From: Gammaproteobacteria bacterium
Lineage (GTDB): Bacteria; Gemmatimonadota; Gemmatimonadetes; Longimicrobiales; Gaopeijiaceae
Length of the DNA stretch: 64,000 bases
Direction: 5' to 3'
NCBI GenBank assembly: GCA_009840525.1
Contig: VXNP01000005.1
Coordinates: 19,462 to 83,461 of the forward strand
Position numbers and translations under genes: made by a program. Position 1 is the first letter of the stretch; every line of letters starts with the position of its first letter. Below, piece by piece: positions 31,389-41,030 of this stretch. The notes beneath the pieces are model-generated. The model saw only the letters and a list, made by a program, of their open reading frames with translations, searched no databases and was not told where the DNA came from.

Positions 31389-33353
31389 CTACCGCCTATT
31401 CCCTCCTGGAGGAGGCGGTGGCGGCACCACCGTCTCGGTCGTCTGCGGAATCCCCTTCTCCTTCCACGGGTCGTGGACCCCGAGTCCCTCGCAGAAGTCG
31501 CCCGTGTCGAGGAAGTGGGTGTGCTCGCACTCCCGGCTCGAGCCAAGGCTGACCAGCAGCTCCTCGGTTTCCGGATAGGCGACGCGCACGAAGAAGCCGG
31601 AGCGACCGCCGCGCGCCATGTCCGCCGCGGACTGACCCAGCCGGGTAATGGCGGTCACGTCCGCTCCCTGCTCAACGAGGTACATGATGAGCTCGTTGTC
31701 GCCACGGGCCGCGGCGTAATGGATCGGCCGGTACAGCCACGAGTCCGCCAGGTTCACGTCCGCCCCGTGCTCGTCGACCAGGTACTTGACGGCATTGAGG
31801 AAGTTGTCGGGGACGCTGCGCACGCTGAACGCGCCCAGCCCCTGCCAGCCGCCACCGGCGGCCGCGTGAATGGGATAGGCGTTGAACTCACCCTCGGGGA
31901 TCCAGGGCAGACCTGAGTCTTCCTGCTGGCGCCCGTCCTGCTGGCGGCGCTCCCGCATGCCAACCGCCGGCCAACGGGTTGGGATGTCGGGATCGGCACC
32001 GTGGGCGGCCAGCATCTTCATCGCCTCGATGTCCTGCGCGAAGGCGGCCCGGTAGAACGGCGTGGCGCCCTCCAGGTTGATGCCCATCTTGGTGAGCCCG
32101 AACTCCCAGTACCACAGGTGCGTGTTGAGTTGGACGTTCGGGTCCGCGCCGGCGTCCAGAAGCGCCTGCAGCAGCTCCAGGTACTCGGTCTGCTCGTTGT
32201 CGTGTGCGCGCGGCTGCGGGTAGTTGGACTTGGGCGCCCAGTGGGTCTGCAGGACGGCGAACAGCGGGGAGATGCCGTCGGTGTCGGCGGCCCGGTCAGG
32301 GTCGGCGCCGCGCTCGACCAGCTCCATGGCCAGGTCGAACTGGCCGTTGAGGATGGTCATAAGAAGCGGGCTGGTGCCGTCGCCACTGACCTGGTCGAGG
32401 TCGGCCCCGCCGTCCAGCAGGGCGAGCCCTGCTTCGACGTGCCCCTCGCGCGCGGCGTGCAGCAGAGCGGTCATGCCGCCGGTCATGCCGACCAGCGTCT
32501 CCCGGTAGGGGGGGCGCGCGAGCGGCGGGCCGCCCGGGTAGTCCGCCCGATGCTGGATGAGATCGTCGGGGTCGAAGTCCCGCTGCGAGTGGTCGGCGCG
32601 CAGGAACGCCCGCTGGGCGGCGATCGCCTCCTGCACCTGCGCGGGGGTCAATTCGGGTTCCGTGCCGGGTTCGGCCTCGAAGCGAAGCCCCTCGATTCGG
32701 TCGCGCAGGAGCTGGCTGGCCTCGCGGTCGATGGCCACGTTGCGCAGCACGTCCACCACCCTCGTGGCCAGGTTCGGGTCCGCCCCGTGCTTCACGAGCA
32801 CCTGAATGGTCGGCGTCCGGTTGTAGGCGGCCGCGAACATCAGCGGGGTCTGGCCGACGGAGCCCTCGCGTGCGTTCACGTCGGCCCCGTGCTCCAGTAG
32901 TGCGGCAGCGGCTTCCTCGCCGTCCATCACCCGCGCGGCCAGGTGAAGCGGGGTGGTTGCGCTGTTGCTGGTCGCCAGTGTCGCATCTGCGCCCTTCTCA
33001 AGCAGCGCCCGCACCACCGCGCCGTGCCCGCCCTGGCTGGCCAGGTGGAGCGGCGTGTACGCCCCGATGCGCGTGGTCGCGCCGACCTCGGCGCCCGCTC
33101 CCAGCAGCACCGACACCACATCGGCGTGTCCCTCTAGCGCCGCCATGTGCAGCGCGGTCATGCCGTCGCCCCGCGCCAGGTTCGGATCCGCACCTCCGGC
33201 GAGTAGCGCCTGCACCGCATCCGCGTCACCCTGCTTCGCAGCCCCGATCAGCCCGGCATCCTGGGCCTCAACGGAGCTGCCGAGCGAAACCAGCAGGACA
33301 GCCGCGCCCAACAGGCCTCTGCGGCATCGCGCCGCCATGTCAAGGGCCCTCAC
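31389..33353 (-). CDS. Secreted ankyrin-repeat protein
   Basis: The 654-residue protein has a signal peptide (about 1-30, SSVEAQ). Two ankyrin blocks follow: about five repeats between residues 34 and 205 (DGMTALHMAALEGHADVVSVLL, GAYTPLHLASQGGHGAVVRALL and others), and five or six more from about residue 290 (GGMTALLHAAREGHVEAGLALL to LYRPIHYAAARGDNELIMYLV). The spacer is helical and charged. The tail holds two cysteines (SSRECEHTHF, GDFCEGLG) and a proline stretch. The start overlaps the DUF1552 stop by 4 bp, so translation is coupled. In this operon type it travels with DUF1552/DUF1592 proteins, and a scaffolding role is likely. Confidence 0.88.
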   Translation of the reverse strand: MRALDMAARCRRGLLGAAVLLVSLGSSVEAQDAGLIGAAKQGDADAVQALLAGGADPNLARGDGMTALHMAALEGHADVVSVLLGAGAEVGATTRIGAYTPLHLASQGGHGAVVRALLEKGADATLATSNSATTPLHLAARVMDGEEAAAALLEHGADVNAREGSVGQTPLMFAAAYNRTPTIQVLVKHGADPNLATRVVDVLRNVAIDREASQLLRDRIEGLRFEAEPGTEPELTPAQVQEAIAAQRAFLRADHSQRDFDPDDLIQHRADYPGGPPLARPPYRETLVGMTGGMTALLHAAREGHVEAGLALLDGGADLDQVSGDGTSPLLMTILNGQFDLAMELVERGADPDRAADTDGISPLFAVLQTHWAPKSNYPQPRAHDNEQTEYLELLQALLDAGADPNVQLNTHLWYWEFGLTKMGINLEGATPFYRAAFAQDIEAMKMLAAHGADPDIPTRWPAVGMRERRQQDGRQQEDSGLPWIPEGEFNAYPIHAAAGGGWQGLGAFSVRSVPDNFLNAVKYLVDEHGADVNLADSWLYRPIHYAAARGDNELIMYLVEQGADVTAITRLGQSAADMARGGRSGFFVRVAYPETEELLVSLGSSRECEHTHFLDTGDFCEGLGVHDPWKEKGIPQTTETVVPPPPPPGGNRR

Positions 33354-34780
33354 GAACCCGCCTCCCGGAGCGCGTCGGCGATGCCGCCTCTCGGGAACGT
33401 CAGCGGGAACGCGCTCACGCTGTCGCCGAACGCCCGCATGTCATCGTGTCCGATGCCCTGCATCAGGCTCACGAACGCGTCGGCCATCGGTGTACCCTTG
33501 GGCGCGCGCAGGTGCAGGTTGCCTTCCAGGGCGCCGTTGGCGTGCCCCATCAGGATGAGCGGGCAGCGGCGGTGGTTGTGCAGGTTCGGATCGCCCATCG
33601 ACGAGCCCCAGACGATCGCGGTCTTGTCCAGCAGCGAAGCGTCGCCCTCCATCGTGTTCTTCATCTTCTCCAGGAAGTAGCCCATCAGGCTCAGCCTGTG
33701 CGTGTTGATGAGGTTGAAGTCCATGATGTCGGCGGGGACGTTGCCGTGGTGCGAAGCCCCGTGGATCGACTTGTTGGTGCCGCTCAGCGGGAAGGTCCGG
33801 TTCGACTGATCGAAGCCGATCTTGAAGGTGATGACCCGGGTCATGTCCGTCTGCAGCGCGAGCAACTGGAGGTCGAACATGATCTCCATGTGCTCTTCCC
33901 AGGAATCCGGGACTCCGGAGGGAGCCTCCGGCATCGCCCGCTCGTCGCCGCTGGTGTTGCGCTCCTCGACCAGTTCGATGCGGCGCTCCAACTCGCGGAT
34001 GTGGGTCAGGTATTCGTCCATCGCACGGCGGTCGACCGCCCCCAGGTCTCTCTTCAGGCGCGCCACCTCGGCGGCGATCCAGTCGATGACGCTGCGGTCG
34101 GTGCGGCGGCGGGCGGCGCGGTCGGCGGCGGAGTCACCCGCGCCGAAGAGCTGCTCGAAGACCGCCCGCGGCTCGCGAATGGCCGGAAGCGGCTGGGTGG
34201 GAGAGGCCCACGCCACGGAGGTCGTGTAGGCGCAGTGGTAGTTGTAGGCGCATCCGCCCCCACGGTCGATCGACTCGGTGGTGAGCTCGAGCGAGGGGAG
34301 CGCGGTGTCCTGCCCGAACCGCCGGGCGTGCAACTGGTCCAGCGAAGTCCCGAGATAGACGTCCGAGCCCTGGGTCTGCTTGGGATGGGCCTGGGTCAGG
34401 AATACGGCCGTCGTGCGGTCGTGGTCGCCGCCGATCTCCTCGGCGCGGTACGCCTCCGCCATGCGCGAGTCGGTGTTGCTGATCACCGTCAGGTACTCGC
34501 GGTAGGCCTCGAGCGGCTTGAGCTGGCTGGTCGCCACGAACTCGAAGTCGCGGCCGACCTTCTCGGGCGCGAACAGGAACTGCTGGTCGCCCCAGTCGCT
34601 CCCGCCCGCGCACCCCATCGACTCCTCGATGCCTACGAAGCGCGTGAAGTCGGTGGCGGCGCGGTCGCGCCACAGCCGGCCCGCGGGGACCATTGCATCA
34701 AGCAGGGGCAGGGCGACCGTCGTGCCCATCCCGCGAAGGAAGGTACGGCGAGAAAGGTGCTTTCCCGTGATGAAGTTCAT
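33350..34780 (-). CDS. DUF1552 secreted protein (Tat substrate)
   Basis: The 476-residue protein opens MNFITGKHLSRRTFLRGMGTTV-like, with the twin-arginine motif at R11-R12 followed by a hydrophobic stretch, so it is exported folded by Tat. The body matches DUF1552: FVGIEESMGCAGG, CAYNYHCAYTTSVAWAS, IVWGSSMGDPNLHNHRRCPLILMGHANG. The sequence is consistent with the alkaline-phosphatase/sulfatase-like fold seen in related DUF1501 proteins, which is an inference. It lies 6 bp downstream of the DUF1592 gene and overlaps the ankyrin gene. This trio is a recurrent operon in Planctomycetota, Acidobacteriota and Gemmatimonadota; the biochemical role is unknown. Confidence 0.9.
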   Translation of the reverse strand: MNFITGKHLSRRTFLRGMGTTVALPLLDAMVPAGRLWRDRAATDFTRFVGIEESMGCAGGSDWGDQQFLFAPEKVGRDFEFVATSQLKPLEAYREYLTVISNTDSRMAEAYRAEEIGGDHDRTTAVFLTQAHPKQTQGSDVYLGTSLDQLHARRFGQDTALPSLELTTESIDRGGGCAYNYHCAYTTSVAWASPTQPLPAIREPRAVFEQLFGAGDSAADRAARRRTDRSVIDWIAAEVARLKRDLGAVDRRAMDEYLTHIRELERRIELVEERNTSGDERAMPEAPSGVPDSWEEHMEIMFDLQLLALQTDMTRVITFKIGFDQSNRTFPLSGTNKSIHGASHHGNVPADIMDFNLINTHRLSLMGYFLEKMKNTMEGDASLLDKTAIVWGSSMGDPNLHNHRRCPLILMGHANGALEGNLHLRAPKGTPMADAFVSLMQGIGHDDMRAFGDSVSAFPLTFPRGGIADALREAGS

Positions 34781-34786
34781 GGTCGC

Positions 34787-37216
34787 TTACACTCCCTGGT
34801 TGGCTTCGGTGTCTGCGGTCGCCTCGGTTCGTCTCATCCGGAACGGATCGCTCTTCACGACCCCCAGGACGAAGGCGGACATTCTGTATCCCTCGGCCTC
34901 CGCGTCGTTCGCGATGGCTCGAATGGTCGGTTGATCGAAGTACTCCACGGGGCGGCCGATCGCGTACGCCATCAGATGCGCCGTGAAGTTGCGCACGAGC
35001 GGGACCGGACGCTTGAGGATGACCTGGGTCAGTTCCGCCGGCGTGGTGATGGGTGTTCCGTCGTAGAAGTCGCCGCGCGTGTCCAGCGCCACCATGTTCT
35101 CGCGGATGCGCCAGCGGCCCGTCACGTCGTAGTTGTCGAGCGCGAGGCCGATGGGATCCATGAAGCGGTGGCAGGCGTTGCAGGTCGGATTGGCGCGGTG
35201 CCGCTCCATCCGCTCGCGGGTGGTAAGGCGGCGGCCGTCCGCCGTTCCCTCGGTTTGGTCGAAGGCGGGAACGTTGGGCGGAGGATGCGGTGGAGGCGTA
35301 CCCATCAGGACCTCCATGACCCACTTGCCGCGCAGAACCGGAGAGGTGCGCGCCGACATCGAGGTCAGCAGAAGCACGCTTCCGTGGCCGAGGATGCCGC
35401 GGCGCTTGTCGTCGGGATACGTGACCAGCCGGAAGTCGCTTCCGGTGACGCCTTCGATCCCGTAGTGTCGGGCCACGCGCTCGTTCAGGAACGTGTAGTC
35501 GGCGCTGAAGAACTCCAGGAAGTTGCGGTCTTCCTGCACGAGATGGTTGAAGAAGAGTTCGGTCTCCCGCACCAGGTCGTCGCTCAGTTGACCCGTGAAA
35601 TCCGGGTACAGGTAAGGTTCCGGGTTGTTCTTGGCGGCGTCCTGCAGGCGTAGCCACTGATGAGCGAAGCGCGTTCCCAGCGCCTCGGAGCGGGGATCGG
35701 CGAGCATGCGCCGCACCTGCGCTTCGAGCACGGCGTCGTCGGAGAGCCGTCCGGCCGCCGCGACGTCAAGCAGCTCCTGGTCCGGTGCCGAAGCCCAGAT
35801 CAGGAACGAGAGCCGGGAGGCCAGATCCAGGTCGCTCAGGTAGTAGTTCTCGCCCTCGCCGGCGCCGGATGGCTCGCGTTCCAGTCGGAACACGAACGAG
35901 GGGCTCGCGAGCAGTGCCTGAAGCGCGGTGCGCACGCCGATCTCGAACCCGCCGTCGGCGGATCCCTGGTCGTAGAACGCCATCAGCCCCAGCATGTCCT
36001 CGTTGGTGACGGGACGCCGATAGGCCTGTTCCGCAAGTCTCGCGACGATGGACTCCGCGCACGGACGCTCATCCGCCGCGGACGACGGACGGCACGAAAA
36101 GACCCTGTCCCGGGTCGGCGTGTCTGACACGCCGGTCACGGTGGTGGGCCCGGTGATCATCAGATTGGAGAGGTGCGGGAGCGCCGTGATGCCGTAGTTG
36201 GCCCATTGCTGGGCGTCCTCGCCGCCCACGAACGACCAGTCGAACGGGCTGAAGCGGTCGTCGTAGGGACCGTCCATGCGCCGCACGAAGGCTGCCGCCA
36301 CCTGGCGCTGGCCCGCGCGCACGAAAACGGGATCGGTGCCGAGCGGCACGCCGCGCTCGCCGTTGTGCGGGATAGGGATGACCGCCACGCCCTCGCCGTC
36401 GATCGAGATGTCGAGGTCCTCGAAGCCGGTGCCCTGTCCGAACAGGGTCTCCACCGTCAGGACGTATTCGCCGTCGGCGGGGAAGTCGTGGGTGACCACC
36501 ATCCCGCCGCGGGTGCCGAACGGGGTTCCCTCGATGTGATCCCAGGCGTGCTGCGAGACCTCGATCGGGTTGGTGTACTTCGACGAGGAGGAAACCGCGT
36601 CGGGGTTGCCCACGGCGAGGCGGCTGACTTCGGTGGCGGCGCGCATGTACGCAGCCAGGAGGGTCGTCGAAAGCCCCTGCGCCGCGGACAGGTTGTCGAA
36701 GCTGCCGAGCAGAACGTCGGCGGGGAGCCAGCGGCCGGCGTCGATCTCGAGATCAAGCATGTCGCGGATGACCCGCTCATACTCCGCACGGCTCAGACGC
36801 TGGAACCGTCGGGATCCGGGATTGGGGCGGAAGGCCGCGGCTTCGTCGACCAGCTGTTCCAGAGTTTCCACAAGCACCTGGAGGGTGTCGCCCGACGGAC
36901 GCGGCATCCCCGGGGGCGGCATCATGCCCGCGCGCAGCTTGCGGATCATGCGTTCGGCAGTTTCCGCCCGCTCCGGAGCACGCTCCACTTCGAATCCCTG
37001 GAACGAGACGTTGCCCGTGAGCAGCGCGTCGTTGTGGCAGACCTGGCAATACTGCGTCACCACCCGCGTGAGGACAGGAGACTCGACCGACGGCGCGTGA
37101 GTTGCGGACGGGGCCCGCGCCAGATCGGGTGGGGACTCCGCGCGGGGAAGAGAATGCGGACCGCCGAGCAGGGCCAGCGCCACACCCAGAGACGTGCCGA
37201 CGACGAGTGTTCTCAT
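34787..37216 (-). CDS. DUF1592-type secreted cytochrome-like protein (DUF1587/1592/1588/1585)
   Basis: The 809-residue protein starts at an ATG just after GGCGGAGG and has a signal peptide (about 1-24). A c-type haem motif follows early (TQYCQVCHNDALLTG, CxxCH). Then come the serial domains of the planctomycete-type family: DUF1587 (FQRLSRAEYERVIRDMLDLEID), a carbohydrate-binding-like region (EYVLTVETLFGQGTGFEDLDISID), DUF1592/DUF1595 (LAEQAYRRPVTNEDMLGLM), DUF1588 (RRGILGHGSVLLLTSMSARTSPVLRG) and DUF1585 at the end. A second cysteine motif, NPTCNACHRF, may bind another haem. It probably transfers electrons in the periplasm. It is the first gene of the operon with DUF1552 and the ankyrin protein. 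Confidence 0.9.
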   Translation of the reverse strand: MRTLVVGTSLGVALALLGGPHSLPRAESPPDLARAPSATHAPSVESPVLTRVVTQYCQVCHNDALLTGNVSFQGFEVERAPERAETAERMIRKLRAGMMPPPGMPRPSGDTLQVLVETLEQLVDEAAAFRPNPGSRRFQRLSRAEYERVIRDMLDLEIDAGRWLPADVLLGSFDNLSAAQGLSTTLLAAYMRAATEVSRLAVGNPDAVSSSSKYTNPIEVSQHAWDHIEGTPFGTRGGMVVTHDFPADGEYVLTVETLFGQGTGFEDLDISIDGEGVAVIPIPHNGERGVPLGTDPVFVRAGQRQVAAAFVRRMDGPYDDRFSPFDWSFVGGEDAQQWANYGITALPHLSNLMITGPTTVTGVSDTPTRDRVFSCRPSSAADERPCAESIVARLAEQAYRRPVTNEDMLGLMAFYDQGSADGGFEIGVRTALQALLASPSFVFRLEREPSGAGEGENYYLSDLDLASRLSFLIWASAPDQELLDVAAAGRLSDDAVLEAQVRRMLADPRSEALGTRFAHQWLRLQDAAKNNPEPYLYPDFTGQLSDDLVRETELFFNHLVQEDRNFLEFFSADYTFLNERVARHYGIEGVTGSDFRLVTYPDDKRRGILGHGSVLLLTSMSARTSPVLRGKWVMEVLMGTPPPHPPPNVPAFDQTEGTADGRRLTTRERMERHRANPTCNACHRFMDPIGLALDNYDVTGRWRIRENMVALDTRGDFYDGTPITTPAELTQVILKRPVPLVRNFTAHLMAYAIGRPVEYFDQPTIRAIANDAEAEGYRMSAFVLGVVKSDPFRMRRTEATADTEANQGV

Positions 37217-37318
37217 TGCCTCCGCCTGAACCAAAGGGGACTCGCCTCGTCGCGACGAGACACTCCGCACCAGCCTTCAGTATAGGATGGATAAGCGGGA
37301 GCCGCAAAGAGTTGTGGA

Positions 37319-38074
37319 TCAGTTCGGGCGGCTGGCTGCGACCCGGAGTCCGGGGCACAGAGCGTGCAACCGATCGAGGTCGGCGGGGCCCACGGCCGGG
37401 CTCGTGTGGTCGTCGCCCCGGGGTGCGGGTCCGCCCCACATCAGCGACCCTGCGTCCGGCACGTGTCCAAGGCCCAGGGCATGCCCAAGTTCATGTGCCG
37501 CGACCCGTCGAAGGTCTTCCAGATCGGCGAAGCGGTGGATGCGGATCTCGCGGCTGACGGTGACGCCGCCGCCGTCGCGGACAACCGCCTCGCGGTAGAC
37601 GGCAGCCTCCGCGGTGTCGGGAGGCAGGAGCGCCGCGAGTTCGCGGGCGCGAGCCTCGAAATCGGCGGGCTCCAGGGACTCGCGCGAGCGCTCCAGCTCC
37701 GCCTCCAGCCGCCTGCGCTCGTCCGTGCGCGCCTGGCGCTGGTCGTAGATCAGGCGGATGGGCATGCCGGCCTCCGGCTCGCGCAGGAAGAGCGGCCGGC
37801 CGACCGCCGTTTCCCAGAGCGCGGCAGCCTCGCTCAGCACCGTTGCCACGGTCAGGGCGTCGAGCCCGAACTCCTCGTCCAGCCGGGCGATTCGCCATGG
37901 GAGGGGGACCTGGCACGGCATCGACGACCCCTCGGTCGGGAGTTCGATCCCGTCCGGTTCGGCCGGAAGCGGAGCCGGGGTGTGCGCCGCAGGCTCCGGT
38001 CGAGTCGACGACAACCAGAGCATGAAGGCGCACACGGTCAGGATAGCCGCCAGCCAGGGCAGGGGAATCTTCAT
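37319..38074 (-). CDS. Matrixin-type zinc metalloprotease
   Basis: The 251-residue protein has an N-terminal membrane anchor or signal (about 6-22). Its C-terminal half carries the metzincin motif HELGHALGLGH (H194, E195, H198, H204), with a downstream methionine (SLMWG, M212) in the Met-turn position. The region 110-165 is helical and charged. M10 matrixins cleave proteins outside the cell; here the enzyme is probably tethered in the periplasm. A lone cysteine at residue 54 could be a switch residue, but that is speculation. It lies about 100 bp from the DUF1592 start and is transcribed the same way, probably separately. Confidence 0.86.
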   Translation of the reverse strand: MKIPLPWLAAILTVCAFMLWLSSTRPEPAAHTPAPLPAEPDGIELPTEGSSMPCQVPLPWRIARLDEEFGLDALTVATVLSEAAALWETAVGRPLFLREPEAGMPIRLIYDQRQARTDERRRLEAELERSRESLEPADFEARARELAALLPPDTAEAAVYREAVVRDGGGVTVSREIRIHRFADLEDLRRVAAHELGHALGLGHVPDAGSLMWGGPAPRGDDHTSPAVGPADLDRLHALCPGLRVAASRPN

Positions 38075-38152
38075 GCGGTTCCGTTCCGGCGCGGTCTCCG
38101 GATGACGCGGATCGGGCTTGTCCGTTCCGCACGTCCCTTCCTAGTGTGACCC

Positions 38153-39034
38153 ATGTTCGCTCCCACCGCCAACGACCGCTTCAAGGCACAGTGGGGCGAT
38201 CGGCTGGCCTGGTCGATCGTGGTTGCCGTGTCCGTCCATGTCGCGGGCTTCGCGTTCTTCCCGGGATGGAGGCTCAGGGATCTGTCGCCGGAGCCCATCT
38301 TCGGCGCCCGGGGCACGGAGTGGATCCTCCTCCAGCCTCCCGGACCCAATTCGGGCCTGGAGGCCATCGCGTTCGCGGCCGTGTCGGGTGCCGGTGAGGA
38401 TTCGGCTGCCGCCGCAGAGGTTGAAGAGGAGGAGGGACAAGAGGATTCCGATCTCGCCGGGTTCGCGGACGCGGCCGGCGGGGGCAGCGGGGGCAGCGGG
38501 GGCAGTTTCCTGGACCGGCTGCGTGGACGTGCGGCACCCCGGCCGGTTGTCGTCGAACCGGAACTTGCAGTCGCCGAGGCGGAGGCTCCTGCCGACGCGC
38601 AGAGCGAAGGAACCTCCGGCGACGACGCCCTCTCCATCGGAGGCAGCGCCTCCACGGCGTCGCTGGAGTCGCTGCCGGATCCCGACGAGCTCGATCTCGA
38701 CCGGCTCTCCGTGCTCGAGCCCGAACTCTCGCTGACCTCCCTCTCGGCCTGGGTGCTGGTGCGCAATCCCGACGAGGTCATGGAGTTCATGCGCCGTTCC
38801 GCGGCGCAGCAAGGGCTGGCCGAGGAGGACTTCATGACGGTGCGCGTCACCCTCTGGATCGACCGCAGGGGGTCGGTGGAGTGGTCCGAAATCATGGAGT
38901 CCAGCGGCGACCGCCGCGTTGACGAAATCGCGCTGGAACTCGTCAACGAAGTGATCTCGTTTCGGCCTGCCCGGGAGCAGGGCGTCGCGGTGGCGCGCTC
39001 GGCGGTCTTCAGCATCCCCTTCCCGTGGACCTGA
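38153..39034 (+). CDS. TonB-family protein
   Basis: The 293-residue protein has one N-terminal membrane segment (WSIVVAVSVHVAGFAFF, about 20-36), with most of the chain in the periplasm. The middle is acidic and low in complexity. It includes a Gly-Ser linker encoded by three 9-bp repeats (GGGGGCAGC, about 38477-38503). The C-terminal 90 residues have the TonB-like pattern, FMTVRVTLWIDRRGSVEWSE followed by IALELVNEVISFRPAREQGV. It could energise the SusC-type receptors in the window. The usual proline-rich spacer is replaced by acidic and Gly-rich stretches. The stop overlaps the TPR lipoprotein start as TGATG. Confidence 0.78.
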   Translation: MFAPTANDRFKAQWGDRLAWSIVVAVSVHVAGFAFFPGWRLRDLSPEPIFGARGTEWILLQPPGPNSGLEAIAFAAVSGAGEDSAAAAEVEEEEGQEDSDLAGFADAAGGGSGGSGGSFLDRLRGRAAPRPVVVEPELAVAEAEAPADAQSEGTSGDDALSIGGSASTASLESLPDPDELDLDRLSVLEPELSLTSLSAWVLVRNPDEVMEFMRRSAAQQGLAEEDFMTVRVTLWIDRRGSVEWSEIMESSGDRRVDEIALELVNEVISFRPAREQGVAVARSAVFSIPFPWT

Positions 39035-40419
39035 TGCGACCGCGCCCCGCGGCTGGTGCCCTGCTTGCGGGCATGCTGTTCCTGGGGTGCGCCGTCGGCC
39101 CGGGGCCCTCGGGGCCGTTACGGTCGGCCACCGGGATCGTCTACCCTCCGGGAATACCGCCTGCCGAGACCCGGTTTTCCCAGACCGCGACCCTCTACCT
39201 CAACATCAACGGGGAGGAGGAGGCTGCGCTCGCCCAGGCGCTGGAGGGCATCGAAGCCGATCCGGGCAACTCCATCCACTACTTCCTCGCCGGGGTCGCC
39301 GGAGCCAGGCTCGGAGATTACCGCGACGCCCACCGTTGGTTCGTCGAGGCCGAACGCATCTACCCCGCGTACGAACTGGACATCGAGCCGGAGCGCGAGG
39401 CCGCCTGGGCCAGGGCCTTCAACGCGGGGCTGGAGGCCTACGCGAGGGATGAGACGGATGCGGCTGCCGAGCATTGGCTCAGGGCCACGGAGATCTACGA
39501 CCTGCAGCCCGCGGCGCATCGAAACCTGGCCAGCCTGCTGGTGGAGCTGGGGCGCCGGGACGAAGCCATCCGCGTGTATCAGGATGCGCTGCGCGGCCTG
39601 GAAAGACGCCCCGCGACCCGCTTGCTGGAGGAGGCGGAGATCCGGGAGCGCGCCGAGCTGCGCGCCGACACCGAGATTCGGCTTGTGCAGCTCCTGCTCG
39701 CCGCCGGCCGCTTCGCCGATGTCGAGCCGCTGCTCCAGCGGCAGTTGGCCCGCGATCCAGCGAGCATCCGGGTGCGGAGCGATCTCGCGAGGACACTCGT
39801 GGAACTCGGGCGCGTGGACGAGGCATCCGAGCTATACGCCTTGCTCCTCACGGACGAGTCGCTGGCCGCGGCCGATCTGTTCAACCTGGGAATCACGCTC
39901 TTCCGCTCATCGCGCTACGAGCAGGCCGCGCGGGCGTTCGAGCTGCTCACGGAGAAGCAGCCCGATTCGCGGGACGCGTGGTTCAACTACGCCAACGCGC
40001 TGTTCGCGGGCGAGGCATGGGCGGCGCTCGCCGACGCCGGCGATCGGCTGCTGGCGGTCGATCCGCTGAGCGAGGCAGCGCATCTCATCACGGCACGGGC
40101 CCGGCTGGAAACGGGAGACGAAGCCGGCGCGCGCGCCGGGGTGGCCCTTTCCGACGCCCTGCCCGTCCACCTCGACGGCCTGAGGCTGCGCGTGACCGAC
40201 CAGGGTACCCTGGTTCAGGGACGCATCGTGGCGAACGCGCTGCCGGAAGGCGCGCCGCTGAGGCTGCTTTTCATCTTCTACGACAACGCCGGAGTGCTCG
40301 GAGAGAGGATCCTTGAGGCCAGCGCCCCGGCCCCGGACGCCGACGCGGACTTCCGGGTTTCCATCGAGGGCCGCGCGCTCGGCTATCGCTATGAGTTCGA
40401 AACGGCGGGTACGCCGTAG
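39034..40419 (+). CDS. TPR-repeat lipoprotein
   Basis: The 461-residue protein starts at ATG 39034, which overlaps the upstream stop (TGATG); an earlier GTG at 39025 is possible. A lipoprotein signal (LLAGMLFLGC, about C18) is followed by about eight TPR-like units (AYARDETDAAAEHWLRATEIYD, ELGRRDEAIRVYQDALRGL, ELGRVDEASELYALLL, FRSSRYEQAARAFELLTEKQPDSRDAW and more). The last 90 residues form a beta-rich domain (DGLRLRVTDQGTLVQGRIVAN to YRYEFETAGTP). It probably scaffolds an envelope complex with the coupled TonB-family protein. No enzyme motif is seen. Confidence 0.83.
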   Translation: MRPRPAAGALLAGMLFLGCAVGPGPSGPLRSATGIVYPPGIPPAETRFSQTATLYLNINGEEEAALAQALEGIEADPGNSIHYFLAGVAGARLGDYRDAHRWFVEAERIYPAYELDIEPEREAAWARAFNAGLEAYARDETDAAAEHWLRATEIYDLQPAAHRNLASLLVELGRRDEAIRVYQDALRGLERRPATRLLEEAEIRERAELRADTEIRLVQLLLAAGRFADVEPLLQRQLARDPASIRVRSDLARTLVELGRVDEASELYALLLTDESLAAADLFNLGITLFRSSRYEQAARAFELLTEKQPDSRDAWFNYANALFAGEAWAALADAGDRLLAVDPLSEAAHLITARARLETGDEAGARAGVALSDALPVHLDGLRLRVTDQGTLVQGRIVANALPEGAPLRLLFIFYDNAGVLGERILEASAPAPDADADFRVSIEGRALGYRYEFETAGTP

Positions 40420-40466
40420 AAAGGTATCGCGCCGCGGCGGCGGCTCGCTCCGTCCGAACCGAGGAT

Positions 40467-40883
40467 CTACGGCCTGCGGCAGGCCGCCCGAGAGGCGCGC
40501 CGGTGGTCGATCGGCTGGACGGTGAGGATGAGCTCGTCGCCGTCGATGACGTCGATGGGCTCCGAGAGGACGCATCCCTGGGCGAGAAAGTCCATGAGGA
40601 AGTACACGCGTCCTGCGAGATTCCACCGGAAGGTGAAGGTGTCGCGGTTGAGCGCCTCGACCATCCCCAGGCGGTTCTGGTAGGTGTCGCTCCACACGTA
40701 TATGGTCACGGCGTTGCGGCTCTGGTTGTCGACCTCCAGGGAGATTCCCTCCACACGGCCGGGAGGCCGCGGCTCACCCCGCGTCGAGGTGCAGGCGGCC
40801 AGCGCGGCCACCAGCAATCCGATCGGTAGCACGCTCAGCCGGCTTGCCGGCGGAGACCACATGCTGCGGGCGCCTCGCGGCAT
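40467..40883 (-). CDS. Small hypothetical lipoprotein
   Basis: I do not recognise a family. The product (138 residues from the ATG at 40883; a TTG at 40895 and an ATG at 40862 are alternatives) has a lipoprotein signal, LPIGLLVAALAACTST. A short beta-rich domain follows (ISLEVDNQSRNAVTIYVWSD, TFTFRWNLAGRVYFLMDFL, DVIDGDELILTVQPI). It ends in a basic tail. It converges with the TPR lipoprotein gene across 47 bp. The domain pattern resembles small envelope lipoproteins common in this phylum. Confidence 0.6.
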   Translation of the reverse strand: MPRGARSMWSPPASRLSVLPIGLLVAALAACTSTRGEPRPPGRVEGISLEVDNQSRNAVTIYVWSDTYQNRLGMVEALNRDTFTFRWNLAGRVYFLMDFLAQGCVLSEPIDVIDGDELILTVQPIDHRRASRAACRRP

Positions 40884-41030
40884 CGGCTCAACCAACTCCT
40901 TTCGTTCCCTGTGGCCGCGGGGTCACCAGCCCACGGCCCGTCTCACCTCGGGACCCGGCACCGGGCGTGAACCTCCCGATGCGCGTATACTTACCTGTAG
41001 TGATAGGCCACCTGGACCGATGGAGGTCCG

